Shown here piece by piece: positions 35,806 through 43,598 of a stretch of DNA of 64,000 nucleotides. The notes beneath the pieces are model-generated. The model searched no databases. It was not told where the DNA came from and saw nothing but the letters and a program-made list of their open reading frames with translations. This DNA comes from Megamonas funiformis. Lineage in GTDB: Bacteria > Bacillota > Negativicutes > Selenomonadales > Selenomonadaceae. The stretch is taken from the NCBI RefSeq assembly GCF_010669225.1, contig NZ_CP048627.1, positions 2,307,292 through 2,371,291 of the forward strand, given 5' to 3'. Made by a program: the position numbers and the translations under genes. The stretch's first letter is position 1, and each line of letters opens with the position of its first letter.

Positions 35806-35861
35806 TTGACGGATAAATTCAAAGATGATATATTAAAAACAACAAATGTGCTTAAGCACAA
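35806..35861 (+). promoter_or_regulatory. xylB promoter with downstream LacI-type operator
   Basis: TTGACG (35806-35811), a 17-bp spacer and TATATT (35829-35834), then the palindrome ATGTGCTTAAGCACAA at 35846-35861. This site differs from its partner at 35585 in two bases and has the same position relative to the -10 box. Confidence 0.82.
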
Positions 35862-35878
35862 AGGAGAGGCGGTAAATG

Positions 35879-37402
35879 ATGAAATATTTATTAGGTTTAG
35901 ATATAGGAACTTCAGCGACAAAGACAGTATTATTTGATGAAACTATGAAAGTTATAGCTTCAGTTTCAGAAGAATATCCAATGTATCAACCACAAAATGG
36001 TTGGGCAGAACAAAATCCAAAAGATTGGTATAATGCTTCCTTACATACAATTCAAGAAGTTTTGGCAAAATCTAAAATTAATCCTGAAGATGTAAAAGGC
36101 GTAGGTTTATCTGGTCAAATGCATGGGCTAGTAATGCTTGATGAAAATAATGAAGTAATTCGTCCTTCAATTATTTGGTGTGACCAAAGAACAGTAAAAG
36201 AATGTGAAGAAATCACTGCTAAGGTTGGAGCTGAAAGATTGATAGAAATTACAGCAAATCCAGCATTGACAGGATTTACAGCATCAAAAATTTTATGGGT
36301 TAGAAATAATGAACCAGAAAATTATGCAAGATGTAAACATATTTTATTGCCAAAAGATTATGTACGTTTTTGCATGACAGGTGAGTATGCAACAGAAGTA
36401 TCTGATGCAAGTGGAATGCAATTATTAGATATTCCAAAACGTCAATGGTCAGATGAGATTTTAGAAAAACTTGATATAGACAAAAATTTATTGGCAAAAG
36501 TATATGAATCTCCAGAAGTAACAGGACATATTAATGATGAATTTGCTAAATTATCAGGACTTAGCACTGATACAGTAGTTGTAGGTGGTGCAGGAGATAA
36601 TGCGGCAGCAGCTATTGGTACTGGTATTGTAAAAGACGGTAAAGCATTCACTACAATTGGTACAAGTGGTGTAGTATTTGCACATACAGATAAATTAAGT
36701 ATTGATCCAAAAGGTAGAGTTCATACTTTTTGTTGTGCAGTACCAGGTTGCTGGCATGTAATGGGGGTAACACTTGCAGCAGGTTTATCACTTAAATGGT
36801 TCCGCGATAATATAGCTGATAATTATAAAGTAAAAGCAGAAGAATTGGGAAAAGATCCATATGTACTCATGAATGAAGCAGTAGCAAAAATTCCATGTGG
36901 CAGTGATAGATTGATGTATTTACCATATTTGATGGGCGAAAGAACACCACATCTTGATCCAAATTGCAGAGGTGTATTCTTTGGTTTATCTGCAATTCAT
37001 ACAAAAGAAAATATGATGAGAGCAGTCATGGAAGGTGTAGCATATTCACTTAGCGATTGTTATGACATTTTGAAAGAAATGGGTGTAACAGTAGATGAAA
37101 TGATGGCATGTGGTGGTGGTGGCAAAAGCCCAGTATGGCGCCAGATGCTTGCAGATATGTTTGAATGTGAAGTAAAAACATTGACTTCTGAAGAAGGTCC
37201 AGCATTAGGGGTAGCTATTTTAGCTGGTGTAGGAGCTGGAATTTTCAAAGATGTAGTATCTGCTTGTGATGAATTTATCAAAACAGGAACAAATTGCAGT
37301 CCAATAAAAGAAGAAAGTGAATATTATAAACAAGGACATGCTTTATACAAGAAAGTATATGCGCAATTAAAGGATTGTTATCAGGATTTAGCTAAGTTAT
37401 AA
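35879..37402 (+). CDS. xylB: Xylulokinase
   Basis: ATG 35879 is preferred over ATG 35876 by spacing from AGGAGAGG (35862-35869) and because it gives MKYLLGLDIGTSATK. 507 residues, FGGY family: N-terminal phosphate loop, GLSGQMHGLVMLD with the xylulose-binding Met-His, IWCDQRT, the catalytic GGAGDNAAAAIGTG, and the adenosine motif ACGGGGKSPVWRQ. It phosphorylates D-xylulose to D-xylulose 5-phosphate for the pentose phosphate pathway. A LacI-type operator overlaps its leader. Confidence 0.93.
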   Translation: MKYLLGLDIGTSATKTVLFDETMKVIASVSEEYPMYQPQNGWAEQNPKDWYNASLHTIQEVLAKSKINPEDVKGVGLSGQMHGLVMLDENNEVIRPSIIWCDQRTVKECEEITAKVGAERLIEITANPALTGFTASKILWVRNNEPENYARCKHILLPKDYVRFCMTGEYATEVSDASGMQLLDIPKRQWSDEILEKLDIDKNLLAKVYESPEVTGHINDEFAKLSGLSTDTVVVGGAGDNAAAAIGTGIVKDGKAFTTIGTSGVVFAHTDKLSIDPKGRVHTFCCAVPGCWHVMGVTLAAGLSLKWFRDNIADNYKVKAEELGKDPYVLMNEAVAKIPCGSDRLMYLPYLMGERTPHLDPNCRGVFFGLSAIHTKENMMRAVMEGVAYSLSDCYDILKEMGVTVDEMMACGGGGKSPVWRQMLADMFECEVKTLTSEEGPALGVAILAGVGAGIFKDVVSACDEFIKTGTNCSPIKEESEYYKQGHALYKKVYAQLKDCYQDLAKL

Positions 37403-37431
37403 ATTTTATATATTTAAGAGGAGAGTAAATA

Positions 37432-38850
37432 ATGGGAACAATAAAATCTGAAGTAGCATTTCAAACGACATCAGCAAGTCGTGTAAAATTTGTGAGAATT
37501 TTCGTATTTGTGGTTGCTGGTATGGCAGGTTTATTATTTGGTCTTGACCAAGGGGTTATTTCTGGAGCTTTACCATTTATTGCCAAAGAATGGGAACTTA
37601 CAAGTCGTCTACAAGAATGGGTAGTAAGTTCTATGATGGTAGGTGCAGCTATTGGGGCAATTATTGCTTCAAAATTATCTTCTGGAATTGGCCGTAAAAA
37701 ATCTTTGATGATTGGTGCTGCATTATTTATTGTAGGTTGTCTTGGTTCTGGTATGGCAACAAGTGTAGAAATGCTCATTGGTGCTCGTTTGATTTTAGGT
37801 CTTTCTGTAGGTATAGCATCTTATACAGCTCCATTATATTTAGCTGAAATGTCAGACAAAGATGCTCGTGGAAGTATTATTTCTGGCTATCAATTAATGG
37901 TTACAGTAGGTATTTTAGTAGCTTTCTTATCTGATACTTATTTTAGTTATACTGGTGATTGGAGAGCTATGCTCATGGTCATTGCTATTCCAGCAGTAGC
38001 ACTTATTTTATGTGTATTAGCATTGCCCGAAAGTCCTCGTTGGCTTGCTTCTAAAGGTCGTTTCCAAGAATCTGCTAATGTATTAAGTTCCATGCATACT
38101 AATGTTGAAATTGCAAAAACTGAATTACATGATATTAAAGAAAATTTAAAAGTAAAACAAGCTGGTTGGGAATTATTCAAAGCTAATAAAAATGTTCGTC
38201 GTGCAGTATTTTTAGGTGTATTACTTCAATTTATGCAACAGCTCACAGGCTTCAATATCATTATGTATTATTCTCCAAAAATTTTAAGTATTGCAGGTTT
38301 CTCTTCTACAGAAGAACAGATGATAGGTACTGTAGTCAATGGTCTTGTATTCGTTTTAGCAACATTTATTGCTGTAGGTACTGTTGATAAATCTGGTCGT
38401 AAACCAGCATTATCTAGATGTTTTGCTATAATGGCTGTTTCCTTATTTGTTTTAGGTCTTTGCTTCTTTGGTTTAGAAAGTGGAAATACATCTACATGGA
38501 TTCCTTACTTATCTGCTGGTATGGTAATTTTAGCAATTATTGGCTTTGGTTTTGGTGCAGGTCCTGTTGTATGGATTTTATGTTCTGAAATTCAACCACT
38601 TAAGAGCCGTGATTTTGGTATTGCTTGCTCTACAATGACTAACTGGTTATCTTGTACTTTAATCGGTGCTACATTCTTAACTTTACTTGATACATTAGGT
38701 TCTACAATGACTTTCTGGCTCTATGCAGCATTGAATGCTTTATTTGTATATTTAACAATGCGTTATGTACCTGAAACAAAAGGTGTAACATTAGAAAAAA
38801 TTGAACAGAACCTTATGGAAGGTAAAAAATTAAAAGATATCGGTTGTTAA
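37432..38850 (+). CDS. Sugar porter (MFS, AraE/XylE/GalP type)
   Basis: 472 residues with 12 helices. Diagnostic motifs are [14 protein letters not shown] in TM1, GRKK after TM2, [12 protein letters not shown] between TM6 and TM7, [14 protein letters not shown] in TM7 and the C-terminal VPETKG. This subfamily takes up pentoses and hexoses with protons. It follows xylB by 29 bases and should import the sugar handled by the isomerase and kinase. Confidence 0.9.
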   Translation: MGTIKSEVAFQTTSASRVKFVRIFVFVVAGMAGLLFGLDQGVISGALPFIAKEWELTSRLQEWVVSSMMVGAAIGAIIASKLSSGIGRKKSLMIGAALFIVGCLGSGMATSVEMLIGARLILGLSVGIASYTAPLYLAEMSDKDARGSIISGYQLMVTVGILVAFLSDTYFSYTGDWRAMLMVIAIPAVALILCVLALPESPRWLASKGRFQESANVLSSMHTNVEIAKTELHDIKENLKVKQAGWELFKANKNVRRAVFLGVLLQFMQQLTGFNIIMYYSPKILSIAGFSSTEEQMIGTVVNGLVFVLATFIAVGTVDKSGRKPALSRCFAIMAVSLFVLGLCFFGLESGNTSTWIPYLSAGMVILAIIGFGFGAGPVVWILCSEIQPLKSRDFGIACSTMTNWLSCTLIGATFLTLLDTLGSTMTFWLYAALNALFVYLTMRYVPETKGVTLEKIEQNLMEGKKLKDIGC

Positions 38851-38869
38851 TTAAATTTTGATGAGTTAT

Positions 38870-38943
38870 CCTATAATGCTGTGTTATTATATGTATATAA
38901 TAGTGTAACTTTACTAAGAGATTTTAACAGCATTATAGGAGGT
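38870..38943 (+). promoter_or_regulatory. Long-range inverted repeat reaching the ribosome-binding site of the LacI gene
   Basis: CCTATAATGCTGT (38870-38882) and ACAGCATTATAGG (38927-38939) are perfect 13-base complements separated by 44 bases. The second arm contains the first three bases of AGGAGGT (38937-38943). It may act as an mRNA hairpin limiting translation of the regulator or as paired protein sites. Confidence 0.55.
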
Positions 38944-38950
38944 ACTTTTG

Positions 38951-39967
38951 GTGGTTACGATAAAACAAATTGCGGACCTTTGTGGTGTCTCACGAGGAAC
39001 AGTGGATAGAGTTATAAACGAACGTGGCAATGTAAAGCCAGAGACGAAAGAACTTGTGTTATCTATGGCAAAAGAATTAGGTTATAAGCCAAATCCAGCA
39101 GGAAAAGCACTATCTGCTAGAAAGAAAAATCCAGTGGTGGGAGTTGTGATTTCATCAGAAGGTAATCCTTTCTTTGATGATGTTATCAGAGGTATAAAAT
39201 TAGCTACGGAAAAATATGAAATTTATGGATTGAAAGTCATTTGGAAAAATATGAGAGGCTATGATGTAAAGTCTCAACATGAAATCATGGAAGAGCTTAA
39301 AGATAAAGTAAATGCCTTGATTATTAATCCAGTAAATGACCCTGTAATTATAAATGAAATCAATGAATTTGTAGATGCTGGAATTTTTGTAGTAACAATA
39401 AATAATGATGTAGATAATTCCAAACGTCAATGTTATGTAGGTAGTGATTATACTAATGGCGGTGAAACAGCAGGTGCATTATTGCAGATGATTATACCAA
39501 ATGGGGCTAATATAGGTATAGTCATGGGTTCATCAAAGGTATTAGGTCATAAGCAACGTTTAGCTGGATTTGAAGAAAATATAAATAAAAATCCTAAATT
39601 TAAAATAGTAGATATTCAAGAAAATGATGATGATGATATATCTTCATATGATAAGACTAAGATGATGTTGACAAAACATAAAGAAATAAATGCAATATTT
39701 ATTGTAGCAGCTGGTGTATATGGTGCTTGTAGAGCGGTATTATCATTAAAAAAACAGAATGATTTAACGATAATTGCTTTTGATACAGTGCCAACTACAG
39801 TGGAAATGATGAAGAAAAATGTAATTAAAGCAGTGATTTATCAACACCCTTATAGACAAGGTCAAAGAGCTATGCAAATTGTTTTTGAATATCTAGTAAA
39901 TGGTATTAGCCCTGATAAAAGTAGACATATAATGAAAAATGAAATAAAAATATTAGAAAATTTATGA
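38951..39967 (+). CDS. LacI-family transcriptional repressor of the sugar divergon
   Basis: GTG 38951 is favoured; the in-frame TTG at 38948 is only 4 bases from AGGAGGT. 339 residues: N-terminal helix-turn-helix TIKQIADLCGVSRGTVDRVINERG, hinge helix NPAGKALSARK, then a periplasmic-binding-protein-like sensor. The sensor, with INPVNDPVIINEINEF and GSDYTNGGETAGALL, is closest to ribose/xylose-type sugar sensors. It is the obvious candidate to bind the TGTGCTTAAGCACA palindromes before xylB and the isomerase gene, with the imported sugar or a phosphate ester as inducer. Confidence 0.9.
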   Translation: MVTIKQIADLCGVSRGTVDRVINERGNVKPETKELVLSMAKELGYKPNPAGKALSARKKNPVVGVVISSEGNPFFDDVIRGIKLATEKYEIYGLKVIWKNMRGYDVKSQHEIMEELKDKVNALIINPVNDPVIINEINEFVDAGIFVVTINNDVDNSKRQCYVGSDYTNGGETAGALLQMIIPNGANIGIVMGSSKVLGHKQRLAGFEENINKNPKFKIVDIQENDDDDISSYDKTKMMLTKHKEINAIFIVAAGVYGACRAVLSLKKQNDLTIIAFDTVPTTVEMMKKNVIKAVIYQHPYRQGQRAMQIVFEYLVNGISPDKSRHIMKNEIKILENL

Positions 39968-40057
39968 GGCTTAAAGCTGTTATAAATAATATATAATTTT
40001 ATATAAAAATCTATAAATTATTTAAAGATTATGATATAATACTATTGAGGTGATAAT

Positions 40058-40684
40058 ATGAAATATTACTCAATAGGAGAATTTGCAGACAAAATAGGGA
40101 AAACAATTCAAACTCTTAGAAATTGGGATAAAAATAATACTTTTAAACCTGCTTATGTAACTACTGGTGGTACAAGATATTATTCTCAAGAACAACTTAA
40201 TAATTTTTTAGGTTTGAAGATAAAAACTAAAATAAATAAAAAAATTGTTGGTTATTGCAGAGTTAGTTCAACTAAGCAAAAAGATGACCTTGAAAGGCAA
40301 ATTGAAAATGTAAGGACATATATGATTGCAAAAGGTTATCAATTTGAGATAATAACGGATATTGGAAGCGGAATTAACTATAATAAAAAAGGACTGAATC
40401 AATTAATTGATATGATTACTAATTCAGAGATTGAGAAAGTAGTAATTCTTTATAAAGATAGATTAATTAGATTTGGATATGAATTGATAGAAAATCTTTG
40501 TGAAAAATATGGAACAACAATTGAAATTATTGATAATACAGAGAGAACTGAAGAACAAGAGTTAGTAGAAGATTTAATTCAAATAGTTACTGTATTTAGT
40601 TGTAGACTTCAAGGAAAAAGAGCTAATAAAGCTAAAAAAATGATTAAGGAGTTAATAGAAGATGATACTTGCGAAAAAAGTTAG
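40058..40684 (+). CDS. tnpA: IS607-family serine transposase TnpA
   Basis: 208 residues. An N-terminal MerR-like helix-turn-helix (YSIGEFADKIGKTIQTLRNW) precedes a small serine-recombinase domain beginning GYCRVSSTKQKDDLERQ, with the nucleophile at Ser70/71, and the conserved region YKDRLIRFGYELIE. This domain order, DNA binding before catalysis, is specific to IS607. GAGGTGAT before the ATG. It overlaps tnpB by 23 bases. The catalytic sequence looks intact. Confidence 0.92.
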   Translation: MKYYSIGEFADKIGKTIQTLRNWDKNNTFKPAYVTTGGTRYYSQEQLNNFLGLKIKTKINKKIVGYCRVSSTKQKDDLERQIENVRTYMIAKGYQFEIITDIGSGINYNKKGLNQLIDMITNSEIEKVVILYKDRLIRFGYELIENLCEKYGTTIEIIDNTERTEEQELVEDLIQIVTVFSCRLQGKRANKAKKMIKELIEDDTCEKS

Positions 40685-41795
40685 AATTTATCCAACAAAA
40701 GAGCAAGAACAAAAACTGTGGCAATCTGTAGGAACTGCTAGATTCATCTATAATTATACTCTCGCAAAACAGGAAGAAAATTATAAAAATGGTGGTAAAT
40801 TTATTAACGACGGAGTTATCAGAAAAGAATTAACTCAACTTAAAAAGTCTGAACTAACTTGGTTAAATGAAGTATCAAATAATATCACTAAACAATCTGT
40901 AAAAGATGCTTGTAAGGCTTATAAAAGATTTTTTAAAAGCTTAGCTAACAAACCCAAATTTAAAAGTAGGAAAAAAAGTAAACCTAGTTTTTATAACGAC
41001 CCGATTAAATTAAAAATTAAAGAGAAAAAAGTTTTAATAGAAAAAGTAGGTTGGATAAAAATAAATGAACAAATACCAATTAATGTTAAATATAATAATC
41101 CTAGAATAACTTATGATAATAAATATTGGTATCTATCTGTTGGAATAGAGGTAGATAAAAAACAAGAAGAATTAACAAATATTTCATTAGGTATAGATTT
41201 AGGATTGAAAGAGTTGGCTATTTGTTCCGATGGAAAAATATTTAAAAACATTAATAAGACTAAAAAAGTAAAAAAATTAGAAAAAAGATTAAAACAAAAG
41301 CAAAGACAAATAAGTAGAAAATATGAAATAAATAAAATCAAAAAAGAAGGAGGTGAACGTTGCCAATTTATCAAAACTAAAAATATAAAAAAATTAGAGA
41401 ATACAACAAAACTAATATATAGAAAATTAGCTAATATTAGAAACAATTATATTCATCAAGTTACAACAAGTATAGTGAAAACCAAACCATATAGAATTGT
41501 AATAGAAGATTTGAATGTTTCTGGAATGATGAAAAATAAACATTTATCTGATTCAGTAAAAAAACAATGTTTTCATAAATTTAGACAGTATATAACATAT
41601 AAATCTGAATTAAATGGAATTGAATTAGTAGTAGCGGATAGATTTTATCCATCATCAAAAACTTGTAGCAAGTGTGGATTTATAAAGAAAGATTTAAAAC
41701 TAAAAGATAGAGTTTATAGATGTCCACATTGTGGAGCAGTAATTGATAGGGATTTAAATGCTTCACTAAATTTATCTATGTATAAATTAGCATAG
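40662..41795 (+). CDS. tnpB: TnpB RNA-guided nuclease (IS607-associated)
   Basis: 377 residues. The RuvC catalytic acids are all present: Asp179 (GIDLGLKEL), Glu282 (VIEDLNVSG) and Asp364 (DRDLNAS). The zinc ribbon is C335-x2-C338 ... C354-x2-C357. N-terminal part RIYPTKEQ...ARFIYNYTLA is the usual TnpB lead-in. TnpB uses an RNA made from the element's right end to cleave DNA and favours retention of the transposon. Reading frame is complete, so it may be active. Overlaps tnpA. Confidence 0.93.
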   Translation: MILAKKVRIYPTKEQEQKLWQSVGTARFIYNYTLAKQEENYKNGGKFINDGVIRKELTQLKKSELTWLNEVSNNITKQSVKDACKAYKRFFKSLANKPKFKSRKKSKPSFYNDPIKLKIKEKKVLIEKVGWIKINEQIPINVKYNNPRITYDNKYWYLSVGIEVDKKQEELTNISLGIDLGLKELAICSDGKIFKNINKTKKVKKLEKRLKQKQRQISRKYEINKIKKEGGERCQFIKTKNIKKLENTTKLIYRKLANIRNNYIHQVTTSIVKTKPYRIVIEDLNVSGMMKNKHLSDSVKKQCFHKFRQYITYKSELNGIELVVADRFYPSSKTCSKCGFIKKDLKLKDRVYRCPHCGAVIDRDLNASLNLSMYKLA

Positions 41796-41942
41796 TTTCA
41801 CAAGCAAGAAAATGCTAATATGTAGGATTCGTTGTATCCGAATTTAAGCCTTTGGAGAATCATATCAAACGAAAGTAGCTACGGCAAAATCGGATTCAAT
41901 GAAGAAGGAAATAAACAAATTTTTATATTTTTATAGATTTTT
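41760..41942 (+). ncRNA. Predicted omega-RNA of the IS607-type TnpB
   Basis: The region from the 3' end of tnpB to the right end contains small hairpins such as ATTCG...CGAAT (about 41828-41844). TnpB guide RNAs generally span this interval, with the guide taken from the flank beyond the element, here starting near GGCAACGG at 41943. Boundaries are inferred. Confidence 0.45.
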
Positions 41943-41958
41943 GGCAACGGTAAAGATA

Positions 41959-42579
41959 ATGAAAAGTGTACATGATATTGAATTCAAGCAATATGGTAGA
42001 GTTTTAGACGTTGATACTGCTGAATTTGTAGCAACAATGAAAGCAAAAGAAGCTATTAAAGAAGGTGTAGTATATGAACCTTCTGATGCGGATTTAGAAG
42101 CATTGCCTTTATTTAAACAGATGCAAGATGAAGTTTATGGCGGATTAGAAGTGGAATTTGGTTTTTGCAGTGGCTATAACAATAAATTAAATGCAGTAGA
42201 ATATCATCGTTCTTCTGAAATCGATATTGCAGCTACAGATTTAATTTTGATGCTTGGTCGTCAGCAAGATATCGATTACACAAATAATACTTATGAAACT
42301 AAAAATATAGAGTGCTTCTTTGTACCAGCAGGTACAGCAGTAGAACTTTATGCGACAACTCTTCACTATGCACCATGCAAAGAAAATAATGAAGAATTTC
42401 GTTGTGGTGTAGTTTTACCAAAAGGAACTAATCTTCCATTGCAGGTAAAACCAGTTGAAAATAAAGGTGAAAATCAATTACTTTTTGCTGCTAATAAATG
42501 GCTTATTGGACATAGTGAAAGTGGCGTAGATAAAGATGGCGGCTTTATTGGCTTAATCGGTGAGAATACAACAATTTAA
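41959..42579 (+). CDS. DUF4867 family protein (cupin-like, sugar-catabolism associated)
   Basis: ATG 41959 (MKSVHDIEF) starts the conserved protein; the longer frame from 41899 reads through transposon sequence. 206 residues, mostly beta-strand, with VEFGFCSGYN, VEYHRSSEIDIA, LGRQQDI, ECFFVPAGTAVELYATTLHYAPC; the E/H residues look like a cupin metal site. DUF4867 has no proven activity, but its place behind isomerase, kinase, porter and regulator suggests a mutarotase or isomerase role. The IS607 element inserted 16 bases upstream, leaving only ACGG as a ribosome-binding site, so expression may be impaired. Confidence 0.72.
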   Translation: MKSVHDIEFKQYGRVLDVDTAEFVATMKAKEAIKEGVVYEPSDADLEALPLFKQMQDEVYGGLEVEFGFCSGYNNKLNAVEYHRSSEIDIAATDLILMLGRQQDIDYTNNTYETKNIECFFVPAGTAVELYATTLHYAPCKENNEEFRCGVVLPKGTNLPLQVKPVENKGENQLLFAANKWLIGHSESGVDKDGGFIGLIGENTTI

Positions 42580-42586
42580 TAAAATA

Positions 42587-42630
42587 AAAACTACTATAGA
42601 TTTAATTTCTAAATTCTATAGTAGTTTTTT
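42587..42630. terminator. Terminator after the DUF4867 gene
   Basis: A 14-bp stem (arms 42587-42600 and 42615-42628, AACTACTATAGA type) ends in a T-run; the A-run on the other side could also serve the minus-strand pseudogene. Confidence 0.85.
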
Positions 42631-42633
42631 TAT

Positions 42634-42881
42634 TTAAATATTATGTCTAAAAACTTGTGTTAGAGCATATTCTAATTTATCCATAGCAAGGTTTAACTCC
42701 TCAGGAGAAATAATTAATGGTGGTGCTAAGGTGAGTACACAACCTTGAGATATTTTAAAGCTCAATCCTTGTTCTAGACATAAATATAAAACTTTTTCAG
42801 CTTCAATAGTAGCTTTTTCTTTTGTTTGACGATTTTTTACCTTGATTTGCTTTGATTTTATCTTCGGATAAAGTTATACAT
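42634..42881 (-). pseudogene. Remnant of a class III (acetylornithine/GABA-type) aminotransferase
   Basis: Translated from the minus strand, about 65 codons ending at 42634 read EAEKVLYLCLEQGLSFKISQ, then GCVLTLAPPLIIS and ELNLAMDKLEYAL. This is the C-terminal signature of class III PLP aminotransferases. Upstream, AAGAAAGGA and an ATG at 42881 open a frame that stops after a few codons. The body of the enzyme, including the PLP lysine, is missing, so a large internal deletion has left only the start region and the tail. The stretch 42882-43033 to the right shows nothing else. Confidence 0.75.
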
Positions 42882-43033
42882 AATAAATCCTTTCTTAATG
42901 TTTGATATTTGGTATAAGATATCATAAGAAATGTTTTGCTGTAAATCGTACAATTGTAAAAAGCTAATGAAATTTTTAGTAATATTTTTAATTAATTTAT
43001 AATAAATAATATATAACGATTTAGATATATTTA

Positions 43034-43042
43034 TGCTATAAT
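43034..43042 (+). promoter_or_regulatory. Extended -10 promoter of the OmpH gene
   Basis: ATGCTATAAT gives the TGn extension and a perfect TATAAT at 43037-43042, 40 bases before the start codon; no good -35 box is visible. Confidence 0.6.
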
Positions 43043-43081
43043 AACACTAATGACTTAATGTTCATATTAGGAGGCATTTAA

Positions 43082-43522
43082 ATGAAAAAGCAACTTTTAG
43101 CAATGATTTGTTCGGCATTATTTATGCTAGGAATAGGAGGAACTGCTTCTGCTGCTGAAGTATATCAGCCAGCTACAACAGCAAGTGTTGCTACTATTAA
43201 TTATCAGTACGTATTAGCTAATATTCCAGAAAGTAAATCCATTCAGGAAAATATGAATAAACTTACTGAAGAAGCACAAAAAGAATTTGAGAAATCTGTT
43301 AACGAAAAAATGAGTCCTGCAGATATTCAAAAAGTTCGTGCAAGAGTAGCTACTGATTTAAGACAAAAACAGATTAATTTAGTAAAACCAGTACAGGAAA
43401 AAATTAATAATGCAATTAAACAAGTAGCTCAAGAACATGGATATAGCGTAGTTATTACTTCTGATGTAGCTTTATTTACTGCTGTTGATATTACAGAAGA
43501 AGTTTTAAATGCTGCAAAATAA
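43082..43522 (+). CDS. OmpH/Skp-family periplasmic chaperone
   Basis: 146 residues. Signal peptide (1-24, ending TASAAE). The mature part begins with the OmpH strand TINYQYVLANIP, continues as a long charged helix (about 55-115) rich in K/E/Q that would form the coiled-coil arm, and ends with the strand YSVVITSDVALFTAVDIT. Skp holds unfolded outer-membrane proteins in the periplasm; porins elsewhere in the window are natural clients. AGGAGG before the ATG; monocistronic. Confidence 0.88.
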   Translation: MKKQLLAMICSALFMLGIGGTASAAEVYQPATTASVATINYQYVLANIPESKSIQENMNKLTEEAQKEFEKSVNEKMSPADIQKVRARVATDLRQKQINLVKPVQEKINNAIKQVAQEHGYSVVITSDVALFTAVDITEEVLNAAK

Positions 43523-43540
43523 TTGATATTTTATAAAAAT

Positions 43541-43570
43541 AAGCAGGTACAAATAGTACCTGCTTTTCTT
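43541..43570 (+). terminator. Terminator after the OmpH gene
   Basis: AAGCAGGTAC (43541-43550) pairs with GTACCTGCTT (43556-43565) followed by TTCTT. Confidence 0.82.
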
Positions 43571-43598
43571 AGATTAATTAAAAATAGAGGTGGAAATG

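Larger units (their letters stand above)
40005..41942 (+). mobile_element. IS607-type transposon (serine recombinase TnpA plus TnpB)
   Basis: About 1.94 kb bounded by a perfect 13-bp inverted repeat, AAAAATCTATAAA at 40005-40017 and TTTATAGATTTTT at 41930-41942. The ends are proposed from this repeat; IS607 elements usually lack conserved terminal repeats and target duplications, so the boundary could shift. GG follows at the right junction, compatible with IS607 target preference. It lies between the LacI gene and the DUF4867 gene and ends 16 bases before the latter's start codon. Confidence 0.72.

Noticed and set aside
41111-41446. 111-codon minus-strand frame within the IS607 tnpB
   Set aside because: Hydrophobic antisense of a lysine-rich coding stretch, with no start signals; not a gene.
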